Shown: piece after piece, positions 35,156-45,690 of the stretch | Numbering within the stretch: the first letter of the stretch is position 1 | Layout of the letters: each line of letters opens with the position of its first letter | DNA from: Raphanus sativus | Taxonomy: Eukaryota; Streptophyta; Magnoliopsida; Brassicales; Brassicaceae | Assembly: GCF_000801105.2 (NCBI RefSeq) | Contig: NC_079513.1 | Coordinates: 24,396,273-24,460,272 of the forward strand | Reading direction: 5' to 3' | Length of the DNA: 64,000 nt | Translations under genes and position numbers: made by a program | Notes under the pieces: model-generated | Seen by the model: the letters and a program-made list of their open reading frames with translations, nothing else | The model's database searches: none | Told to the model about the DNA's origin: nothing

Positions 35156-35900
35156 AACGGTTGTAGCTGAAATCAAATCAGTGAATAGTTTAGAGCTAAA
35201 ATCTCCAGCAAGCATAAGTCTTTTCACACACTTGACAACCATATCAACTTAAATAACACAAATGCACCACGAATCACCACAAGAAACTGAATCAAGCTAA
35301 CAACACACGAGATCTATCAAGCAATGCAGGTAAAATGGCAGTTCTAGTGGCATATCCAGTACGCATTCATAAACAATCTCCAAACTTTTTGGTATCTATT
35401 ATGATCTAAAAGTGAAATGGAACCAATGTCGCTACCTGCACGAAGAGGAAGAAAATCCGAGTTCCGAGCAAAGCAGTAGGCATGAACACGGCTTCCAACA
35501 TCAAAAAATCACAGCGTAGTTCTTCGGAGGCCTTGCGGTTAAGCACCGAGTACTCTTAAACAACCGATCAGAACAATCGGAACCGAAATCACGAGCAGAA
35601 TACCGCGATGGCATTTTGATCTTGTCGGCAGACAATCCCACGCTTAGCCGTCATCTTTCCTCCGTCGACAGAGAGGAGCCTCTGATGAGATTCGGAGGAA
35701 GAAGGAGAATGGTGACCGGTGGAGGAAACGGTGGCAGTTCCGGACAAAATGAGCTCAGTGAAGGAAGACGAACGGTAGCGTATCTCACCGGTGCCGGAGG
35801 ACGCCGTGGCCTGCGGAGGATCCTGTAACGGCTCCAGATCGAACGATGGAGTTAACAAGAGCGAATTGATCTGGAGAAAAAGGGTTTTTCAGTTTTGAGT
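35156..35900 (-). pseudogene. Apyrase pseudogene: exon 1 and intron 1 only
   Basis: Homologous to 15400-16170 of the intact apyrase: the Ser-rich N terminus ([20 protein letters not shown]), AKRGI, and intron 1 (ATCAAATCAGTGAATAGTTTAGAGC). The ATG of the functional gene is ATT here, and a frameshift and deletions affect the membrane anchor and the region before ACR1. It breaks off at the first bases of exon 2 (about 35166-35155), where sucrose synthase sequence begins. Its place beyond the TNLs suggests part of the APY2 locus was copied along with or into the TNL duplication. Confidence 0.85.
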
Positions 35901-36135
35901 CTATTTGCCACCTGTAATTTTCTAATTCGTTCAATTACATACGCCACGACGCCACGTCATTCCCGCGTTCTTTTCTTTTCGTAATCAAATTGCATCCCCA
36001 GCTTCTGATTGGTTAAGAAAACAATATAGATTTTGCGATAACTAATTTATTTTTTATTATATTATTTTAATCATATATAAATAGTAGATCCTCGCCCCTA
36101 TAACCGGCACGCCGGGAAGAATCAGCGAATCGATA

Positions 36136-39100
36136 ATGTCAGATTCGGTTGCCACGTTGCCGTCTCCGAGATCCGCCGCGGATGTATTCTGGGATAACTC
36201 TCGTCATCCTCCTCTATGGCTCAACCCTTCCCTCTTCCTTTCCCCATCCTTCGACTCCGAGTCCTTCGTCTCAGACCTCCGTACACTCGTCCCCTTCGAC
36301 ACTCTCCGATCCGAGCTCCGATCACACATTTCCTCCCTCAGCCGCGATCTCCTCGACCACATCAATCGAGACTACGCCGATTTCGCGAATCTGAGCGCTG
36401 AGCTCGTCGATATCGACGCGGCTGCAGTCCGCATGCGCGCTCCGCTCCTTGAGCTCCGTGAGGAGATCAGCGAGTTTCGTGGATCCGTGGAGGCCGCACG
36501 TGTCGCACGTGCGAGTGGATTAAACCAACGTTACGATGCTGATGCGGCAAGGGAGGTTTTGGAATCGTCGCTCGAGGCTTTTCGTGTGGTGTCTAAGGTA
36601 AAACAGAGTTAAAGGCTTCTGCTTTTCATTTCTACGTGAATTATAATGACTCTTAATTGTTAAATGTAGGTTGAAAAGCTTATACAAGGGCAGCATGATG
36701 GAGCAACCATGAGAGAAACACAGAGCGTGCTCTTGGAAAGAATTGCTAGTGAATTGAATCGGCTCAAGTTCCATATGGCTCCTCATGCACAGGTCTCCAC
36801 TATGCATTTACTCGTACAAGACGATAGATTGTCTTACTAAATGATGCTTACTATTATTTTATGTTATGCTTACACTAGTACAGAACCTGCCTTTCATTGA
36901 GAACTTGGAGAAGAGGATTCAGAGCGCTTGTGTGTTATTCGAGGCTAGCTTGCGTAGTTGCTTCATTGACGGGCTAATCAACAGCGACGCAAACGTCCTT
37001 TACAACTGTCTACGTGCATATGCTGCCACTGATAACGTCAAGAATGCAGAAGAGGTTTTTCGTACAACAATTGTGGCTCCATTTGTACATAATGTTATTG
37101 CACATGAAGCGTATGATGGAACACTGCGAGATGAACTTGAAAACGATTACAAACAGATCAAGCATTTCGTTGCCAATGACTGTAAAACGCTGCTAGAGAT
37201 ATCTTCCACTGGTAATCCACTCAAATTCTCTGCGTCATCATATTTGTTTTACAGTCCTTGGCAACGAAATGCTTCTGAATTTGAGTGGATTACCATTGGA
37301 CATTTGTTTTCTTCTGAATGTTGTTGTTTTTATATTTTACTCACGTTACTCTTTTCTTGGTATCTTGTTTTCAAATCAGACAAATCGGGTTTGCATGTCT
37401 TCAACTTCTTGGCAAACTCAATCCTGAAAGAAGTTATTTTGGCAATCCAGAAAGTAAAACCAGGCGTGTTTTCTCCTGGAAGGCCTACCGAGTTCTTGAA
37501 GAATTACAAGGCAAGCTTGGATTTCCTAGCATACCTTGAAGGTAGAGTAACTGATCTGCATTTTTCTCTGTGAAGTGATTTTCATTTGATACCTGGTGAG
37601 TGGTGATGAAGTTGCTTGGATATGCTTTTGCAGTTGAGTAATAATACCAGATACTTTTTCTGTGAAGGGTACTGTCCGTCTAGGTCTGCTGTAACTAAGT
37701 TTCGAGTTGAAGCGATATGTATCGAATTCATGAAGCAATGGAATGTGGGAGTGTATTTTTCACTGAGGTACTCAGAGAAATATCATAGATGGCTACTGAC
37801 TTACCATTAGAATTATTGGCTTCTCAACTTCTCTAACTCGAAGATACATAATTTCAGGTTTCATGAGATAGCTGGAGGCTTGGATTCTGCTCTTACTTCT
37901 GCTTCTCTGGTTTTCATTCAGGATTCTGACTCAGATAAACGGAATTCACCCACCTTAATGCTTAGACAAAGCATTACTCTTTTGGACAGCTTGCGATCAT
38001 GCTGGAAAGAAGATGTTCTCGTTTTCTCTGCTGCTGATAAATTTCTTCGCTTAGCCTTACAGCTTCTTTCGAGGTTTGTGACATTGATACTATCATCTCT
38101 CACTAGTTTTTTTTGTTCAAATTCTAATTTTGACAATGTATTAACATGTAGATACTGCAATTGGGTGTCATCTGCGGTGAATGCTAGAAAGAGTAATGCC
38201 AACCTGAGTCCTGGATGTGAATGGGCAGTTTCAGCAACTGCAGAAGATTTTGTATATGTAAGTCGAGTCACTTTCTATGTGGATTGTCTTTCAGTTCCTT
38301 TTTATTTTGGAAATTTTGACATGAATACATGAAGACTATATGGTTGATGATTTTGTGTTATTAGAATTTTTACACGTTGCCTTCCTTGCAGGTTATACAT
38401 GATGTAAATTGTCTAATCTCAGAAGTTCGTGGCGATTACGTTGGACATATATCACACTATTTATCTTCATGCTCCTCAGAAGTTCTGGATGTTGTGAGGA
38501 AGAGCATGTTACAGGGTGTAGAATCGTTACAAAACGTTCTACCTTTGCTTAAGAAGACCATTATTGAAGTCATTGTTGATCAATCTGTTGAGGTAAAAAC
38601 CTGGAGAAACATTATTCTCATTGTTGAATTTATGCACTTCAAGATTTGTTTAACTGCCTTAGTGAGCACCTGCAGTGTTGAGTACAATTTGCTTTATAGC
38701 TTAACAGTTTACAGTTATTATCATCTAAAGTATCATACATATTCAAGTCTGGAATGGTAAAATGTTTCTTCTCTCCTTCAGGATCTAAGTCAGCTCAAGG
38801 GAATAGCTGCAACATGCATGATGTCTAATAAACCACTGCCTGTTAGGCATTCACCGTACGTGATTGGACTATTGCGCCCTCTAAAGGTATTTCTTTAGCT
38901 TCGGGATTGAGGTTTTAAAGACATAGTTACTTGACTGATGAATTCTGAAGTGCGGATTATTGCATCTTACGTGTTAATAGGCATTTTTGGAGGGAGACAA
39001 GGCGAGCCATTACTTGACCCACGAAACAAGGGAGGAGTTATTGTTTCACACTCTCACTGAAATTACCAGGCTGTATTATGAACTAGCTGCTGAACGTTTA

Positions 39101-39530
39101 AGCGAGGTAAGTATCTTTTATAGAACAATAAATATCCAGAAACGTTTGGTGAGTACGTTATGTGCACTAAGAGGTGGTAATATGTTGCAGGCGAGAAAAA
39201 CAGAGAATTTTCTTCAGAAATCGCGACAAAATGCTCAGAAACGGGCAGGTGGAACATCAGGTGTAGCTGACCACAATGTATCTGGAACAGAGAAGATGTG
39301 TATGCAGTTGCTCCTCGATCTTCAGGTAACCCTCCTCATGATGTTTCATTGTGTTCTCTGAAAATAGTAAGTTTTGGTAAGAAATAGCATCATCGGTTAA
39401 AAAATATCTTTGTCAGGAGTATGGCCGAAACATTTCTGCGTTGGGGTTGAATCCGGAAGAGATCGCGCCATATTGTTCCCTCTGGAAATGTGTTGCACCT
39501 CCAGATAGGCAAAAGACAATTAGTGTTTGA
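36136..39530 (+). CDS. COG2: Conserved oligomeric Golgi complex subunit 2 (COG2)
   Basis: A subunit of the COG tether that guides retrograde vesicles within the Golgi. Twelve exons join in frame: 36136-36597, 36670-36792, 36884-37211, 37380-37541, 37680-37767, 37858-38073, 38152-38257, 38392-38592, 38782-38886, 38981-39106, 39191-39325, 39417-39530, giving 721 aa. The N-terminal COG2 domain is clear (NRDYADFANLSAELVDIDAA, VRMRAPLLELREEISEFRGS), and the C terminus ends CSLWKCVAPPDRQ. No frameshift or stop is seen, and all introns are GT-AG. It is about 35 aa shorter than my recollection of Arabidopsis COG2 (At4g24840), mainly through loss of a linker between EKLI and TMRETQS. It is not expected in this At5g18 neighbourhood, so it is a transposed or extra copy. 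Confidence 0.93.
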
Positions 39531-40587
39531 GGACTCGCTGCTTTTTCAGACAACATTTTGATATCTTGTAAAAAGGGTTATACTTTCTTTTCTTCGCTTG
39601 GGTTTGTTTACTTAATACAACGACCAGAAGAGGAAGAGAATTTTTGTTGAAGAGTGTTTTCCAAAGTTGCATTATGATTTGATAGATCTACGAGTAGTGC
39701 CTGCTTTGGCCATTCAGTATTCTGTAGGACTATTTCGTCGTTGGTACGTAAGAACACACCAAATAGAATGAAGACTTCAAGGGCTAAGTTTATATATGCA
39801 TGCGTGCGGAGGAAGAAGGAAGACCCAATATTTGGTTTGTGGAGGATGAATAAGGAACAGTTTTTAGAGATTAGTGTTTAGACTTCAACCAAAAGAAATT
39901 AACTGGTTTCGAGAGAATAATTGATTAACAATGTTATTTGATGAATCCATGTTCTTTAATTACTGGGTCAGTGACCAGTGTGCTCCCACAAGCAAACTAA
40001 CAATTATGCAATGCTATTCTTGTCCAACAACAAGCAAGACATAGCCCATAAGGAAAAGATCTAACAAACATCATAGCTAATGTCACCATACCAATGTGCA
40101 ACAATAGATTAGTGATCAGATGCACTTCACTTTCAGTGAATAACCTAATTTAAATTTGTTAAGAAGAGAATTACTATGTTCTCTGAGCTTAAACACAAAT
40201 CAACAACATAAGCCAAGAACACATCTACAAAGGTTGACAGTTGAAATTGTTTACAAGACTAGCCAACATTTATAGCCAAAATCATGTTTTCAGATGTTTG
40301 ATCAATTATAGCTCAGACCCATCATCAAAGCCACAAACTTCTAATAAACTCAACAACAAGCTCAAACATTCCGACACAATCTGAGTAACTGACCTAACCA
40401 TTTATCAAATTACGCATATTCCAAACATCTCAAGACAAGAAATAAAAGTTCATAAATATTAAAACTTTCCGATACCACCAAACACGTAAAGATAGCAAAA
40501 CATAAGTTCTTAGATATCCAAACAAAACATGAATCCTGAAAATGAAACCTTGCAACGATCCGAAACAAAAACAACACAAACCAGCAT
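39531..40587. other. Convergent intergenic region between COG2 and RPS16
   Basis: Contains the 3' UTRs of COG2 (plus) and RPS16 (minus). T-rich and A-rich stretches could serve polyadenylation. No further gene is seen. Confidence 0.6.
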
Positions 40588-41134
<547 letters not shown>

Positions 41135-41150
41135 GGCTTCCTCCAGTCAC

Positions 41151-41273
41151 AAAACGCAGCGTTTAAATTAACTGATGGATAACGTAAAACGCAGCGTTTT
41201 GTGTTAACTGATGAAAGAGTACTAAAACGCTGCGTTTTAAGTCAACTGATAAAATCCTGAAACGCTGCGTTTT
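41151..41273. repeat. Four-copy palindromic AAAACGC(A/T)GCGTTTT array
   Basis: Near-perfect 15 bp palindromes at 41151-41164, 41186-41200, 41224-41238 and 41260-41273, spaced 35-38 bp, alternate with an AACTGAT motif. The central base is A in the first two and T in the last two. The array lies in the shared promoter of RPS16 (minus) and the PPR gene (plus). Confidence 0.9.
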
Positions 41274-41336
41274 GGTCATCTCTTTCTTCACCTCTCTCCA
41301 CTCATCTCATCGGAGTAAAGTTCTCTCCGGCGAGAA

Positions 41337-42708
41337 ATGTTTCTCCTCCGTCGTTATACCAGAGGAAGCCTCTTTTCAATCTCCACCACTGAATCAACTC
41401 TCCGTCATTTCACCAGCCTCGTCGATCCTCCCCAAAGCTCCGAATCAAACCAATCAACCAAAGGAGACTACTTCGCCACAATCAACCACGTCGTCAACCT
41501 CGTCCGCCGCGAGATCCACCCGGAGCGATCCCTAAACCGTCTCCGCCTCCCGTTAACCTCCGAACTCGTCTTCAGAGTCCTCCGCGCCACCTCCCGATCC
41601 GCCAACGACTCCCTCCGCTTCTTCAACTGGGCCCGATCGAACCCTAACTACACCCCGACCTCCATGGAGTACGAGCAGCTCGCAAAGTCCCTAGCTTCCC
41701 ACAAAAAATACGAATCCATGTGGAAGATCCTCAACAGATGAAAGACCTCTCCCTAGACATCTCCGCGGAGACTCTCTGCTTCGTCATCGAGCAGTACGGG
41801 AGGAACGGACACGTGGACCAGGCCGTTGAGCTTTTCAACGGTGTTGAGAAGACTCTCGGGTGTAAACAGACTTTGGAGGTTTACAACTCCTTGCTCCACG
41901 CGCTTTGCGAGGTGAGGTTGTTCCACGGAGCTTACGCTTTGTAAGGAGGATGATAAGGAAAGGTGTGAAGCCTGATAAGAGGACGTACTCTGTTCTTGTG
42001 AACGGGTGGTGTTCCGCTGGGAAGATGAAGGAGGCGAAAGAGTTTCTTGATGAGATGAGTAGGAAAGGGTTTAACCCGCCGGCGCGTGGGCGTGACTTGC
42101 TGATCGAGGGGTTGTTGAACGCTGGTTACTTGGAGTCTGCTAAGGAGATGGTGAGCAAGATGACTAAAGGAGGGTTTGTTCCTGATGTTCGGACTTTCAA
42201 TACGCTTGTTGAAGCTATAAGTAAAACAGGGGAGGTTGAGTTCTGCGTTGAGATGTATTACGCTGCTTGCAAGTTAGGTCTTTGTGTGGATATCGATACG
42301 TACAAGACGCTTATACCTGCGGTTTCGAAGATTGGGAAGATAGACGAGGCGTTTCGGCTTTTGAACAACTGTGTGGAGGATGGGCATAAGCCGTTTCCGA
42401 GTTTGTATGCTCCTATAATTAAAGGGATGTGTAGGAATGGGATGTTTGATGATGCGTTTAGCTTTTTCAGTGATATGAAGGTGAAGGCTCATCCTCCTAA
42501 CAGGCCGGTTTATACTATGCTGATAACGATGTGTGGTCGTGGTGGGAAGTTTGTGGATGCGGCTAATTATTTGGTTGAGATGACGGAGATGGGTTTGGTT
42601 CCGATATCGAGGTGTTTTGATATGGTGACTGATGGGTTGAAGAATAGTGGGAAGCATGATTTGGCTATGCGGATAGAGCAGTTGGAAGTTCAGCTTAGAG
42701 GTGTTTGA
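41337..42708 (+). pseudogene. P-class pentatricopeptide repeat (PPR) gene with two frameshifts
   Basis: PPR proteins bind organellar RNA; the recalled orthologue At5g18390 is mitochondrial. The intronless frame starts at MFLLRRYTRGSLF, a plausible targeting peptide, and breaks at 41733-41735 (AACAGATG where family alignment needs AAACAGATG). It resumes one base out as QMKDLSLDISAETLCF and breaks again at 41942 (GCTTTGTAAGG, one base missing within the Ile codon), then runs to LEVQLRGV and stop. All three pieces are well conserved, with PPR motifs such as TYSVLVNGWCSAGKMKEAKE and PDVRTFNTLVEAIS. Apart from the two single-base losses it is a full-length ~450-aa PPR. It is either a recent pseudogene or carries sequencing errors. 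Confidence 0.85.
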
Positions 42709-43310
42709 AATACATACAGTGCTGAGGCTGGCTTTAGAATGGCTCTGATATTTGGGATCTTTTTTGTAGAAACTCAGCTGCTTTGAGTTGCAGTATCATC
42801 AAGTACTTGGAGCTGAGTGTTGGTTAGATTATACTTGGGATTTGGGAGTTGAGTGTAGTTGAGGACAGGACTACTTGGGAAAGAGGGTGCATTTTGATGT
42901 ACGGTTGTCTTATCTGTTCAATCTTGCTTTATACCAAACTATCGATAGTTGATACCAATCTTTTGATGTTCCCATTTGACACCATCAGATACCATTACAG
43001 CATCCAAGCTACTCAACAAACAGATAGAAGTTGAGAAACCAAGTGGTCCAAGCTAATCAAACACAGGATCAACCATTATTTAACAAAGTGAAAAGCTGTT
43101 CTTCATTGATATAAAGGTTCCAATGTTGTATTGTGAGCAACACCCAACAATTGTCTACTAAAGCCATTCAAAAGCCGAGAAATAAAGAAAGTACCAACAA
43201 CACGAAATATACGAAAAGGACACAAAGTGATCAAACTACTCTGTGTTTAAACAAAAGGTTTTTTGCTTCGGTGAGAAACAAGCACGCATGAAGAAGACCT
43301 TTTCACAGGC
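42709..43310. other. Convergent intergenic region, PPR and DRE2 3' ends
   Basis: Holds the 3' UTRs of the PPR gene (plus) and DRE2 (minus). No other gene is seen. Confidence 0.6.
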
Positions 43311-45123
43311 TTATATGTCAGCTTCAAGGAAGTTTTGAGATAGGGTTACCTATGGAGGAAGAAAAAGAAACATGTTTTAGATTGTTTTCTTCAAAAAGGA
43401 TTTACGTGAATTTATGATTGTGATAGAAATATGTTACCTTCTCGCCTAGTTTGAAGGGTGGGAGACCCTTGTAAGGGCATGTACCGCAGCGGAAGGCATC
43501 ACCGAGTCCACACTGAAATCATTGTTTAAGAAATATTCAAGTGTGGAATCAAAATATCGGACGCACACAGAGAAAGAGATGAGCAAAGAAGCTTACGCTG
43601 CCACATGCTGACTGTGGATTCTCGATTTGATCCTCGGTGAGTCCCAGCTTCACAGCTTTCTCCTCTATCTCAGCTCTACCACAAACGCAGTTCTTGCAAG
43701 CTTTCTTAGTGGTCTCACAACCACTAGCTGCAGAAAATGCAAGATATGTTTACACACAAGGAACGAACAAGAATAACAAAAGGCCATATGGGATCATCTT
43801 TTATTACCAACAGGAAGCTGTGGCTTCTTGAGGTCCTCCTCTGTTAAGAGAGAATCCTCATCAATAAGATCATCAATAAGATCCAAGGCATCGCCTAGAT
43901 TAACCTTCGGGAGAGTTTTGGCAGGCTTCTTGAGAGCAAATGATGAACCGATCTTCCAAGTAGGTTTCTTTGCCTTAATCTGCATACAACAACATGTTTC
44001 TCTGTTATATATTCAACTTTCACAAATAACTAGCGTTAAGATCCTCGATCCTTGATATTAAAACAAGGGAGAAGACATGTAAAAAGTGCTCACCCCAACG
44101 GATAAGCTGAAGTTAGACAACTTAATTGATTTCAAATCAAGAGACTGTGGCTCCAGAAAACCAGCCAAGGTCACTCTCCTTTGAAGGGTCTGCAAGGAAG
44201 ATACCATAAGATTGATTAAGCAAGAACGGATCAAAGAAACCACCTTTATATAGAGTATAGACAAATCACAAACCTGTTGCAATTCTATAGTTTCACCCTC
44301 AGAGTTCGTGCAGACAAAAACAGAAGCACCAGGCTTCAGAACTCTTGAGAACTCGCTATAGATTTTGTCACTTGGAAAATCAGATGTTCTGGAAACGGCT
44401 AGAACCAAGTCCACTGAGGAAGCATCCAAAGGAACCTGATCTGCAAAGTAGTCCAAAACATAATCATAAGACACAAATCTTCCTCTATACGTACATCTAA
44501 TTACAGCCTAATTAAGCAATTCAACCCTATTTTTAGAGCCTTAGCTAAATAAAATGACGAGACAGTACTAATGAGGACCTGAGATTTGTACATAGTGTGG
44601 ATGAATCATATGCTCATTAGTAATTACAGCTTAACTAATCAATCAAAACCCTATTTTTTAAAGCCTGAGCTAAATAACACAAGGAACAAGGATCTGAGAT
44701 TTGTACTTATTGTAGATGCTTGAGTAATAATTAGAGGATCACAACGCTCAATCCCTTCCTTTGCGAGTTCCTTCATTATGGTCAGAACAGAGCTAACAGG
44801 CAACACCACATCATCCGTCACAGCCAAAAAAGTCTTTTGAGTCACCATTGAATCCTACAAAATAACAAAAAGCCCAAACAATGAAAACCTATTAGGTTCA
44901 TGAAAAGAGATAAAATTCCAAAAGTAAATAGATTCCACAGCTCATGTTGCTAGAAACTCCAAAGCTCGAAACTTTATTACTGGGTTACAATCGAATTAAG
45001 ATGAAGCTAATCACAATCGATTCAGCTAATCCAAGCCCCAAAAGAGAGGAACTTTCTGAGGTTTTAGCTAAAACTGCATGCAAGTCGAAAAGATAATAGA
45101 GAAACAAAACTTAAACTCACCAT
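43311..45123 (-). CDS. DRE2: Anamorsin/DRE2 homologue (CIAPIN1), cytosolic Fe-S protein
   Basis: An electron carrier of the cytosolic iron-sulfur assembly pathway that receives electrons from the diflavin reductase TAH18/ATR3. Eight exons: 45123-45121, 44854-44707, 44440-44274, 44189-44094, 43979-43808, 43727-43597, 43512-43438, 43349-43311, all in frame, 276 aa. The N-terminal part is a methyltransferase-like fold lacking the SAM motif; the C-terminal CIAPIN1 domain has two cysteine clusters, [14 protein letters not shown] and [15 protein letters not shown]. The first coding exon is only the ATG, followed at once by GTGAGT; exon 2 adds Asp-Ser-Met, so an internal start at 44848 is also possible. 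It ends SQNFLEADI. It corresponds to At5g18400 (recalled). Confidence 0.93.
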
Positions 45124-45177
45124 GTTAAGATAGAGAGATCTCTGTAAAACCTTGCGAGATGCCCAAAACCCCTAATA

Positions 45178-45180
<3 letters not shown>

Positions 45181-45217
<37 letters not shown>
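45181..45217. repeat. (TC)n microsatellite in the DRE2 5' UTR/promoter
   Basis: A 37 bp uninterrupted TC run, reading as (GA)n on the DRE2 strand and lying 58-94 bp upstream of the ATG, probably in the 5' UTR. GA/CT tracts are frequent near plant transcription starts. The remaining DNA to 45690 holds the DRE2 promoter (TATATA near 45285) and the 3' UTR of PIR. Confidence 0.85.
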
Positions 45218-45221
<4 letters not shown>

Positions 45222-45690
45222 AAAAAATAAGAGAAATCAAATTTTCTGACCTTCTCTTCATCTTTATCTCTCTTCTCTGTTTTTATATACTTTTTCTTTC
45301 TCGCCGACTCGGGATTTTCATTGGTTCGCCACAGTTCTACTATAACGCGGTTTTATCTAACCGGGATTATGATTTTATCCGCCTCGGTCCATGGTAACCG
45401 GGTTTAGTTTTTTCTTTTCTTTTGTATATGCAAACCAGATCGTAAAGAAAGACATCACAAAGATGATTCGGGCAACAATGGTGTAACGTATGTTACTTGA
45501 ATAGAAACGAAAACAATATTACCGTATTACTTACTACAAGACGTTTTTATCTAATATTCAACACATCTTACATCAAATATAAAAATAAACAAATCAACAA
45601 CAATCGTCATGGCTGTTGCCACAAAGCAGTCTCTACTCGGAAACGTTTGTATTCCATACGGTATTAGAAGAGCAAACACATCATATTACA

